A stretch of DNA of 64,000 nucleotides from Durusdinium trenchii (taxonomy: Eukaryota; Sar; Dinophyceae; Suessiales; Symbiodiniaceae), in NCBI GenBank assembly GCA_963970005.1, contig CAXAMN010026672.1, positions 521,354 through 585,353 on the forward strand, read 5' to 3'. The position numbers and the translations under genes were made by a program. Positions 10,462 to 18,439 of this stretch are shown piece after piece. The notes under the pieces are model-generated. The model saw only the letters and a list, made by a program, of their open reading frames with translations. It did not search any database and was not told the origin of the DNA. The number at the start of each line of letters is the position of its first letter. The stretch's first letter is position 1.

Positions 10462-11657
10462 TCTTAGCAAGGATGCTCGACATCGCACCCCACCGGATGC
10501 ACATCATGCACAAACAGGAGCATCACATTCCACATCTATGTGGTTGGCAGCTGGTGATGCGCTGGACAAATGCTTTGGGCATCACCGATTCCATCGCAGC
10601 AGTCGACAATCAACTGCCTACCAACCCAGAGTATCAAGACCAGATTGACATTGTCCTCCAGTCCTCCTTTGAAGACTGGCATGATGCGGGGGCTACACCT
10701 CGTCTCTGGGCACTTGCAGCACGGCTCCGGAAGCATTTCTTCATCTCTCTTGCCAGGAGAGTGATTCAGACTGGAAACTTGCAACAGAGGGAACTGGTTA
10801 CGGCCTACCCAGCCACCTTCCAAACCAGGATTGCACAACCAATACAGCAGTCCTTGGAAGACCACGAACAAGAGATCCAAGAGCGCATCCACTTGCGGAT
10901 CACCCAGCTTGAAACCAACCCCACCTGGGCCATGTCCGATGAGATCGATTTTGCCATGGAAGGACCACGCTCCATGCTTCCAGATATGTTGATCTGCCCA
11001 GTCGCCATTTGGGATGCCATTACAGAGGAGCTTATCTATCTCAACGCACCAACACCCAACTTGGCTCCTTACCAGCACATCTTCTGGGTTATTCGTGATG
11101 GCAACCACTGGTTCCACGCCGAGTGCCACAAGGGTTTTGGCCAAGCTTCCTTTTTCCTCACATCTCCACCAAACACAGCGGGAAGATTGTTGCCCTTGAT
11201 CCAAAAGCTGCGAGCTGATCTCGGCCTCAACGGCAGTCACTTCATCCTTCATTGCCGTGCCCAAGAGATCGTCCAAGGAATGTGCGGCTTCCAAATCATT
11301 GAAGAAGTATATGGACGACCAGTGCTGTCCCGCTTGCCTCACCACATTTTGACCGCCTACAAGCTACGTGGGACAGGGCCTGTCACGCATGGACACAGAC
11401 CGGTGCATCAGCCAGGTTGCAGACACTGGCACAAATCGTCCGCCGGTGGCTCCTTCTCCGGGTGCAGAGAAACCAGTTCCCGCCATACACAACCTCAGCA
11501 GGAGCAGCGCCCATGGACACAGCGGAACCGGGTGCACAATCCAGTCCCTCCCAGCCCGCACAGGCACCCAAACCACCACAGTCGGACATTCTGTGGACAC
11601 AAGACCCCTGGGCGAAGAAGACTCCTAAGCCCAGCCAAGCGCGCTGGGAGGACTTGA
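10428..11657 (+). CDS. Retroelement ORF, end of unit one and second unit
   Basis: A 409-residue frame. Residues 1-40 supply the Cys of the first unit (IPHLCGWQLVMRW, Cys38). A second copy of the layout follows: TWAMSDEIDF, then CPVAIWD, DGNHWFHAEC (His227), FILHC, and GMCGFQIIEEV (Cys286), 59 residues after the His. The two units share the opening W-x(2-3)-DE pattern, the WD segment, the GNHW motif and CG-aromatic, so they look like a tandem duplication. True coding probably ends near 11365, because the last 90 residues (His/Arg/Ser-rich) are out of phase with the following ORF. Function in the element is unknown; peptidase activity is inference. Confidence 0.6.
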   Translation: MPRHLRTRIILILARMLDIAPHRMHIMHKQEHHIPHLCGWQLVMRWTNALGITDSIAAVDNQLPTNPEYQDQIDIVLQSSFEDWHDAGATPRLWALAARLRKHFFISLARRVIQTGNLQQRELVTAYPATFQTRIAQPIQQSLEDHEQEIQERIHLRITQLETNPTWAMSDEIDFAMEGPRSMLPDMLICPVAIWDAITEELIYLNAPTPNLAPYQHIFWVIRDGNHWFHAECHKGFGQASFFLTSPPNTAGRLLPLIQKLRADLGLNGSHFILHCRAQEIVQGMCGFQIIEEVYGRPVLSRLPHHILTAYKLRGTGPVTHGHRPVHQPGCRHWHKSSAGGSFSGCRETSSRHTQPQQEQRPWTQRNRVHNPVPPSPHRHPNHHSRTFCGHKTPGRRRLLSPAKRAGRT

Positions 11658-12460
11658 TTCTCCAGGCGCCCATACCATTCCATGGTACGGATGGCCGGCC
11701 CATGAGCCAAACCCATCGCCTGCAGGTTTCTCAAGCAAGAGGAGGAGTGATCCTCACAACCAAGCAGCACATCACTGAGATTCTCAAGGCAGCCGACAGA
11801 CTCGACCTGGCTCTCTTGATTCCCACGGTCGATGGCTCCAAACCTCCGAACGTTTTCCAAACTTTGGAGGGCCCCTACGAGATCACAGTCGAGGACCCCA
11901 CCTCCAAAACTGCCTACAAACGACTCACGCTGATGCTAGTGGCCAAAGGCAAGTTATCATATAAGCTTCCAGAACCAAAACTGAAGCTCACCACAGCTGC
12001 TATAGCAGAAATCGTGCTCGAATTCGACTCCAGACTGATGCCCAAAGGAGATTTTGAGCGCTTGAAAGAGCACCCCATCCAAAGCTTCAAGCACCAGCTC
12101 ATCTCTCTCCATCCAGACCTTGAGAACACAGCAACCTTCTACGGTTTCCGCACCTCCCGCCATCCCGGTGCAGGCAAGATGGACTTACAGCTTCAATGCA
12201 TGGTGAAAGTGCCGTATGCAGCCAGAACCAACATCTTGGAGACCTCAGGCCAAACCGGCCTCCTGATGAGAGACTTCATTGAACACGCCAAAGAACCAGG
12301 TGACACCACCGTTCTCCCCAGATTTTGGGATGTCACACCACAAGCTTTGGCCGATATGAGGATTACAACCAAAGGCATCCAGGGAGCTGCGGGCCTTGTG
12401 GTCACAAGAAGGGGAATCGCCCTGGATGGCCAGTCGGCACTGACCCAGGAAGTGTCGTGA
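11417..12460 (+). CDS. Retroelement ORF1-like protein, N-terminal part
   Basis: A 347-residue frame. After a Pro/Gln-rich linker comes DILWTQDPWAKK, a type of motif I associate with dinoflagellate retroelement ORFs. A mixed alpha/beta region follows with no motif I can assign to an enzyme. The frame runs out near 12400 and the protein continues in the phase of the next ORF (12325-12951), so one indel separates them. By position just before the endonuclease/RT ORF it corresponds to a LINE ORF1, usually an RNA-binding or multimerising protein. Confidence 0.6.
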   Translation: MQTLAQIVRRWLLLRVQRNQFPPYTTSAGAAPMDTAEPGAQSSPSQPAQAPKPPQSDILWTQDPWAKKTPKPSQARWEDLILQAPIPFHGTDGRPMSQTHRLQVSQARGGVILTTKQHITEILKAADRLDLALLIPTVDGSKPPNVFQTLEGPYEITVEDPTSKTAYKRLTLMLVAKGKLSYKLPEPKLKLTTAAIAEIVLEFDSRLMPKGDFERLKEHPIQSFKHQLISLHPDLENTATFYGFRTSRHPGAGKMDLQLQCMVKVPYAARTNILETSGQTGLLMRDFIEHAKEPGDTTVLPRFWDVTPQALADMRITTKGIQGAAGLVVTRRGIALDGQSALTQEVS

Positions 12461-12951
12461 AATCGATGCTTGAAGCCACTGGCACGACCACTGTGCCTAC
12501 ACGCACTTTTCGTGCCGCCGGAGTACACACCTGGGTGCTCACGGCCGAGACAGTGCCGAAACTCACCCGCTTCACGGTCGACGCCAATGGTGAGACATAT
12601 GAAATCCTGCTCCAACAAGTGCTCCCCAGCTCCTACCCTACCAAGGGTCAGGGCAAAGGCAAGCAGAAGTCCAAAGCTGCAAACACTCACAACACCGAGC
12701 AAGCAGCCAGCACGTGGCAGCCGCCATACTCCATCCCAGCTCCGAAGCCACACGCTGACGACGAGGGGATTGGCAAGCTCGAAGCACGCTTTGACAAGCT
12801 GGAACAAAGGCAGACTGCCTTCGAAGGCCGCGTGGAATCCAAATTCGATCACATCTCAGACAGTTTGCGGCAGATTCTCGCAGCCAGCCACACAAGGGGA
12901 AGGGAGGTAACAGGCGAGACGCCTCCCTCCAAATTCCCCAAACAGTCCTGA
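12325..12951 (+). CDS. Retroelement ORF1-like protein, coiled-coil C-terminus
   Basis: Continues the previous ORF after a frameshift at about 12390-12440. A Lys/Gln/Ser-rich low-complexity stretch (GKGKQKSK) is followed by a heptad-patterned segment, GIGKLEARFDKLEQRQTAF and the next 25 residues, which should form a coiled coil. It ends in a short TGETPPSK tail. The stop at 12949-12951 is in phase with, and 24 bp before, the first Met of the endonuclease/RT ORF, so the two may once have been continuous or linked by reinitiation. Confidence 0.65.
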   Translation: MGCHTTSFGRYEDYNQRHPGSCGPCGHKKGNRPGWPVGTDPGSVVKSMLEATGTTTVPTRTFRAAGVHTWVLTAETVPKLTRFTVDANGETYEILLQQVLPSSYPTKGQGKGKQKSKAANTHNTEQAASTWQPPYSIPAPKPHADDEGIGKLEARFDKLEQRQTAFEGRVESKFDHISDSLRQILAASHTRGREVTGETPPSKFPKQS

Positions 12952-12975
12952 CAGCTGAAGGCGGGGGCTGAGCCC

Positions 12976-15900
12976 ATGGAATTTTGGCCTGGCTTGGATT
13001 TTCGTGTCTCTCTTTTGGGATTCCTCGCATCCCTCCTTCCTGGGCTTTCCATGGACTTTTCTCTCGCCACTGAGCTTTTCTTTTGGGCTCTGCTTTCCAG
13101 GCATTGCAGCGCCTTGTCCTTTTCTAGCACAGAAGCCGGCCGGGGTGCAAACACCCTTCAGGCCATCGTCATCACTCTCAGGTATGTTGGCTTCCATATG
13201 ATCTCCTGTCTCATGCTCCACCTTTTCTGTCTTTGTCATGTGGCCGTTTTTCTCGTTGGCCGGGGGAGAGATCCAGTGATGCAGCATGGTTTGAGAGATG
13301 GCACAATTCGCTCATCTCCTAGACGACCTTGTGGTTCCTTACCACTTTCGTTCCTCGCAGGAAAACGTTGGCCGGGCAGCCTCCTTAAGGGATATCGCTT
13401 CCTGCACCATTGTCATGTTGTGTTTGCTTTCACTTTCTTTTTCTTCACTTGCAGAGCGGCGCTGCTCTCATCACGCCATTTTGGCAATTTTGATGTCGAT
13501 CAAACCTTAGGCTACCCTGGTGAGGGTCCAAGTGAACAGCTTACGAAGCTCATTTCATGCAACGTCGGGTCCATGCACACAAACCAGGATTGGTGTTCGT
13601 GGGATTCCCAAATTGCTTGCCTACAAGAGACCAGGGTTGGAAAGAACAATTTCAAGACCTCTTCGCTGGCGGCACGCAACACAGGTTTTCACCCGATTTT
13701 TGGTGATCTCCTTCCTGGTTTCATCCAGCGAACTGGCCGTGCACAGACACCATGTGGGGGAGTCGCGGTTTTGGGCCCACCAGGTGCCACGAAACCTTTT
13801 GACATCAGTGACGATGCCACAACCATTTACTCCTGTCTCGTCAAGACCAAACGATTTGTTTGTGCTTGGGTCCAAATCACCCCCACCAGACGTGCTTTGG
13901 TGTGCTCCATTTATGCCATTACTGGGGCCTCACAAGACCAGCAAGCTCACCAAGAAAATGACCAACTCCTCAACGATGTGTTCACTTTTGTGTCTCAATT
14001 TGGTCAGGTTCCAGTGATTATTGCTGGGGATCTCCAGGCCAATCCTTTGTCTTATGGGGCTGTCTCCAAAGCAATCCACCATCACAACTGGCAGGGCCCC
14101 CTTCATGTCGTGGACGAACAAGGACACATCATCCGACCATTCACATACTCAAGAGATAGCATGTTCAGTGGTTCCAGAGAGGCCTGCTCTTCGATTGATG
14201 CAGTCCTACTCAACCAGCAAGCTTATTTCGCTCTGCATTCATGTGAGGTTCTCCCCGTCATGGGGCGACAACATAGGCCTATTCAATGTGTCTTTCATTG
14301 GCCTACCCTTTCGCAGTTTGGTTATGTTCATTTTAAAGCAGCACCGCTCGACCTTTCAGGCATTCGACATGAACCATGCACTGTGAATACTGGCCTTGAT
14401 CAACCCAATAGTGCTTGTCCCAACCCCAAATGGAATACTGAATGGCAAAATCGCTTCCACCAAACCAACGACCCTGATTGCAGGTGGAAAGTTGTGAACC
14501 AGTTTCTCATTGAACACTTGCTTGCACAAGGTGCTCGTTGGGGGAAAGGGCCCCATACCCGTGCTCAGGCACCCAAGTTTGTTGCTAAACAAGTCTGTCC
14601 CTCACAGCATTCAAACCATTGTGCCGCGACGAGGCAAAGCACCGTCCTCTTCAAACTCCAGTCGCGCCTTAATGAACTGTTCATCCGCAGAACACGCGGG
14701 CCCAAAGGAGACCATGACTGGTTTAACTACCACAGAACATGCCAGAAAGTTCAACAAGGCCTTTTGGATGCAAAAGCACCTGTCCAGTGGGTTGCTTCTG
14801 ATAGGATCACTCTTGTGCATATACAAACAGCACGATCTTGGGTCCTCGCTGTCATTCAGGAACACACGAAGACGACCAAACATGATCGCATCCAACGCTG
14901 GAAACATCGTATTCAGCAGTCTGCACAGTCAGGGTGTAATTACATTTTCCAGCATTTGCGCAACAAGCTCACTGAGGAACCCCCCAACCTCATTCAGGAC
15001 TCTCATGGCAACATCATTTACCAACCCGAGCAAGTCCTCACCTGCCTCAATGAGTGCTGGGACTCAGTGTATGGGGTCAACACCGACCATGCCCACCCGT
15101 TGAAAATGCTAGAGATAATCTGGCCCTATATTAAACACCAGATACATGAGGCTGAGCTTCCCCCCATCGATGCTCACGCCCTGTTTCAGGTTGTGCAACG
15201 TAGGAAAAAGCAGGCCGCCCCCGGCCTTGATGGATGGAGGACATGTGAGTTACAGGCCCTCCCATGCTCTGCTTTTCAGCCAGTCGCAGAATTTTTCGAA
15301 TGGGCGGAAAACCAATTCGGTGATCATTTGCCACAAATGCTTACATGCACAAAACAGATGATCCTTCACAAACCGGGCCCTATCACTATCCTGCCGGCTT
15401 TGCTCTTGGCCTATACGGGATCTAGATATGCCCAATTGCAAAGTTGGCAACAGACCACCATGCCAACAGAAGTCGTCGGTGGAATTTGTGGGAGAACGAT
15501 GCCGATGCTCCACACAGCTCTTCGACTTGATCTTGACGAAGCTTCTTTGCAGCAAGATGAGCTTGTGGGAATTAAACTTGATAAAGCTAAATGCTTTGAT
15601 AGGATAATCCCATCACACACTAGTGCACTATTCCTTGCTTTTGGATTGCCGAAGCATTTCGTTAATATTTTCTCTAAGATCTACCGTGGCCTTCACAGGC
15701 ACATGAGCTACAAAGGTTGGATCTGCCCACATTGCACCAACGCCTCCAACGGTGTAGCACAGGGTTGTTCTTTGTCTTTGATTGCAGTTAATGTTCAGAC
15801 CAAAGTATGGGTGCACCTGTTGCAACACTTGCCGCATGTCACGATGCGTGCATACATCGACGACGCTTATCTCTGGTGTCGCCTCATACATATTGCTGAA

Positions 15901-16614
15901 CTCGACCATGCTATTCAACTCACTAAGCATTGGGACACCCTAAGTGGCCAAAAACTTAACGACGGTAAGTCTGTCGCATGGGGCACCACAACGAACGCAC
16001 GCAAAGTCATTCAGCAGACATTCCCTGACATGAAACAGTCCCACACCTTCGATGCATTAGGTGTCAAAGTCTACACAACCCAAAAGGACGATTGTGACTT
16101 CACGGAGACCCGGCTTCAGAAATTCTGCCACACTGTTGAGTGTATTGGAGCCCTACCAGTTCCCATGAAAGTCAAGTCATTCTTGATTGGCAGCAAAGCC
16201 ATACCAGCCATAACATATGGTGCTCACATTTCCAGAATCCCCAAGCAGGCTATACGTAAGATGCGGAATGTCATTGTGAAGGCCCTTTGGAATGGAAGGC
16301 CAATGGCTAGGTCCAAGTGGCTTGTCCAATTGTTCCATGGTCAACCACACCGAACCGACCCACTCCTTGCACAGGCCTTTTGTTGTATTCTGGATGTGGT
16401 CAGATTTTGCCACCAAAACCCACAAGCCATTGATAGATTACAGGCCATGTGGTATGCACGAGACACACACAGAAGCATACACTCATTTACCGTCTCGCCA
16501 CTGCCTGTCAAGTTTTTGGCCTCACACTCACACCACAACTTGCTCTTCGGTTTCGGGACTCTGATCCCATGTCCCTCAGAACTGCAACACCACATGATGT
16601 GTCACAGGCCTTGA
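12976..16614 (+). CDS. Endonuclease-reverse transcriptase (LINE ORF2-like)
   Basis: The longest frame in the window, 1212 residues. Residues 1-185 are Phe/Leu-rich and look non-native, so translation or homology probably starts near 13520. An exonuclease-endonuclease-phosphatase domain follows: LISCNVGS, LQET (Glu218), a YAITGA strand, IIAGDLQANP (Asp352), SSIDAVLL and QHRPI. The reverse transcriptase domain has AAPGLDGWRT, motif A LDKAKCFDRI (Asp869, Asp875), motif B NGVAQGCSLSL, motif C YIDDAYLW (Asp962, Asp963) and motif D LNDGKSVAW. All catalytic aspartates are present. The frame stops at CHRP, but related sequence continues in another phase (about 16600-16680), so the C-terminus is truncated by an indel. 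No RNase H or integrase is visible. Confidence 0.9.
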   Translation: MEFWPGLDFRVSLLGFLASLLPGLSMDFSLATELFFWALLSRHCSALSFSSTEAGRGANTLQAIVITLRYVGFHMISCLMLHLFCLCHVAVFLVGRGRDPVMQHGLRDGTIRSSPRRPCGSLPLSFLAGKRWPGSLLKGYRFLHHCHVVFAFTFFFFTCRAALLSSRHFGNFDVDQTLGYPGEGPSEQLTKLISCNVGSMHTNQDWCSWDSQIACLQETRVGKNNFKTSSLAARNTGFHPIFGDLLPGFIQRTGRAQTPCGGVAVLGPPGATKPFDISDDATTIYSCLVKTKRFVCAWVQITPTRRALVCSIYAITGASQDQQAHQENDQLLNDVFTFVSQFGQVPVIIAGDLQANPLSYGAVSKAIHHHNWQGPLHVVDEQGHIIRPFTYSRDSMFSGSREACSSIDAVLLNQQAYFALHSCEVLPVMGRQHRPIQCVFHWPTLSQFGYVHFKAAPLDLSGIRHEPCTVNTGLDQPNSACPNPKWNTEWQNRFHQTNDPDCRWKVVNQFLIEHLLAQGARWGKGPHTRAQAPKFVAKQVCPSQHSNHCAATRQSTVLFKLQSRLNELFIRRTRGPKGDHDWFNYHRTCQKVQQGLLDAKAPVQWVASDRITLVHIQTARSWVLAVIQEHTKTTKHDRIQRWKHRIQQSAQSGCNYIFQHLRNKLTEEPPNLIQDSHGNIIYQPEQVLTCLNECWDSVYGVNTDHAHPLKMLEIIWPYIKHQIHEAELPPIDAHALFQVVQRRKKQAAPGLDGWRTCELQALPCSAFQPVAEFFEWAENQFGDHLPQMLTCTKQMILHKPGPITILPALLLAYTGSRYAQLQSWQQTTMPTEVVGGICGRTMPMLHTALRLDLDEASLQQDELVGIKLDKAKCFDRIIPSHTSALFLAFGLPKHFVNIFSKIYRGLHRHMSYKGWICPHCTNASNGVAQGCSLSLIAVNVQTKVWVHLLQHLPHVTMRAYIDDAYLWCRLIHIAELDHAIQLTKHWDTLSGQKLNDGKSVAWGTTTNARKVIQQTFPDMKQSHTFDALGVKVYTTQKDDCDFTETRLQKFCHTVECIGALPVPMKVKSFLIGSKAIPAITYGAHISRIPKQAIRKMRNVIVKALWNGRPMARSKWLVQLFHGQPHRTDPLLAQAFCCILDVVRFCHQNPQAIDRLQAMWYARDTHRSIHSFTVSPLPVKFLASHSHHNLLFGFGTLIPCPSELQHHMMCHRP

Positions 16615-16740
16615 AACAGATTGCACTCAATGCGCATATGAAAATGCAGCACATCCACCACGGAAAGATTTCATCAAACCAGGAGGGCTTATTGACTTCC
16701 ATGCTTTGCCTGTTTAGGCAGCTTTTCTGCTACTTTCGTG

Positions 16741-16890
16741 AAGTCAAACGGAAGAGTGCTTCCACAGAGCGCGATCGTCCACGCTGTCCCCTGGATGAGC
16801 GACGAAGCGCTTCATTTTATAGCTCGCACTTTGTGTCACGGTGCAGGCCGCACGATTGAATCGTGGAGGTCTCCTTTTCTGGTCGTCTAG
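16741..16890 (+). pseudogene. Third start of a peptidase-type unit after the RT
   Basis: In the RT phase but beyond its stop codon, 49 codons end in TAG and contain PWMSDEALHFIARTL. This matches the opening of the two peptidase-type units upstream (GWLATDEMAFIGQTL and TWAMSDEIDF). No GNHW or CG motif follows. It may be a fragment of a third unit or of a nested element copy. Confidence 0.45.
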
Positions 16891-16984
16891 CTGTATAGTG
16901 CAGTGGGTTTTGCATGCTCGGATCAGAGTATCCGGCATGCCATCGTCGCGAAAGATCGTCCGATGAGTGGGTAATATATAATAT

Positions 16985-18340
16985 ATAAATGTATAGCGGA
17001 ATGCTTTCCAATACATTTTTAGTGGGGATGACCCGAACTTCTATCTATTTGGAGGTCATGTTTTTTTGGGCTGATTTGGATTGATTTGCTTCCTTCTGAT
17101 TGCAAACGCTCGAAGCGAGTGACCTCCAATCGAACGACCTGCGGTTTACCCGCGATCCGACGGACCCGACGACCGTCCCGGTCGCAGCCAAAAAAAAGAC
17201 CCATTGGGACGTGACCCCGAAGACCAAAACAGGATCAAAACAGTTTTAGTTTCGTACTTTGTAATGTTGTTTTTCTAGTGATCCCCATTATTTTACAGTT
17301 TTTTCGTACTTGTACCCATTTTCTGCGGTACTTGGTCCATGCGATCCATGACAAACAATGACCAACGATTCCCAACCATACTAATTGGCATCTTTGCTGT
17401 CCTATGGATGTGTGGTTTGTTCATTAGTAAAGGTCAATAGAGGCAAATCTGCCAGTCCCATGGGGATGTTGGGGAAAGTTTGGGTCCATCCTAAGCTCCC
17501 AGGGCCCAGTGGATGATGGTTAGGTTGTAGGTCTTCTTCAAGAAAAGTGATGTTCTTCTTAAAAAAACCGTTACAGGTTTACTGGGACAGATCCAGTAGA
17601 AAAGTGATTGCACATCAGTTCTACCAAGGTCCCATGAGGGCCACGGCAACCAAATATACCGCCCAGGCCACGCAACGCGCTAAGCGTCGGAGTGCCTGAT
17701 CGGAAGAAACACTCTTTTTCGCTACACTAGGCTTCCATTGGGCACCCCTTGGAGGGTCCTGGTATACCTATATTTGTTTATATGGTGTTTATTTACTTTA
17801 ATTAACTGTTTCACCCTCTTTCCGCGAACACTGTCCCAGGAGCGATCAACTTGGAGATATCCAGCAAGTTAAAGAGCGTGCTCGGGGTCACCATCTCCTC
17901 TCAGGGCCCAGCTATGTCCATCCAACTCGCGTTTTTGGACGATCTCGGTGACCCACCGGCCGCTAGCCGCTAGCAACGAACTCTAGAGCTGGAGATGGTC
18001 TTGCGGTCTGCCTGTGGGTGTGCTGCAAGGATCTTGAACCTAGTTGTTTCATGCTGTTTCTCTTGAACCGCCGGCATCCTAGCAGCGATGGGTCCTGGGC
18101 AGTGTTTCTCTTGCAAACGGGGGTTCTTGATACGGAATTCGCCACGTGTGCACCTTGCAACATCAAGAATTTGAGATTCGCCTGCATTTCAAGGCCATGG
18201 ATGAGTGCAAGGTTCCAAGATCCTTGATGTGTAGCAAAGACTCCGATGTAAACACCGCTGAGCAGCAGACTCTTCTCAAAATCCAAACCGATCCCACAGC
18301 TTCTTGAATTTTGATTTGCTCTCCGGGATCCCAACTGAAA
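16985..18340. other. Intergenic, one dispersed repeat, no credible gene
   Basis: Only short, mutually overlapping frames. It holds a family-3 repeat at 17506-17589. The stretch 17640-18340 has no motif I can interpret. Confidence 0.5.
17506..17589. repeat. Dispersed repeat, family 3
   Basis: cagtggatgatggttaggtt at the left and ccgttacaggtttactggga at the right match the copy at 4361-4448 closely. The inner part is diverged. Confidence 0.75.
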
Positions 18341-18346
18341 ACAATC

Positions 18347-18436
18347 CCAAACACTCCATGTATGCCATATATACCTATATTGACCCCTCAAACCACCCCC
18401 AATGTAGGCATATATGGCATACATGGAGTGTCTGGG
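18347..18436. repeat. Foldback element, family 1 (cactccatg type)
   Basis: A near-perfect 90-bp palindrome. The left arm runs cccaaacactccatgtatgc and on through catatatacctatattg; the right arm is its reverse complement ending catggagtgtctggg. The loop holds acccctcaaaccaccc. The same layout occurs at 38387, 43355, 51072 and 54998. Confidence 0.9.
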
Positions 18437-18439
18437 AAT

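Larger units (their letters stand above)
7500..16980 (+). mobile_element. DNMT-carrying non-LTR-type retroelement, degenerate
   Basis: A continuous block of plus-strand coding sequence encodes in order a C5 DNA methyltransferase, two papain-like peptidase-type units, a coiled-coil ORF1-like protein, and an endonuclease/reverse transcriptase. Adjacent frames overlap by 30-600 bp and shift phase at least five times, which suggests one or two ancestral long ORFs broken by indels. No long terminal repeats are visible. The 5' limit lies near the (TA)n at 7440; the 3' limit is probably the AT-rich run near 16975. Retrotransposons carrying DNMT genes have been reported in Symbiodinium; I place this element in that group by gene content. 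Confidence 0.8.

Noticed and set aside
12976..13510. First 180 residues of the EN/RT frame as a signal or membrane domain
   Set aside because: Phe/Leu-rich composition follows from T-rich DNA; EN homology begins only near 13540 and the element type has no membrane domain.
18347..18436. Rho-independent terminator or CRISPR-type repeat
   Set aside because: Eukaryotic context; copies are dispersed palindromes, not a spacer array, and arms are far longer than terminator stems.
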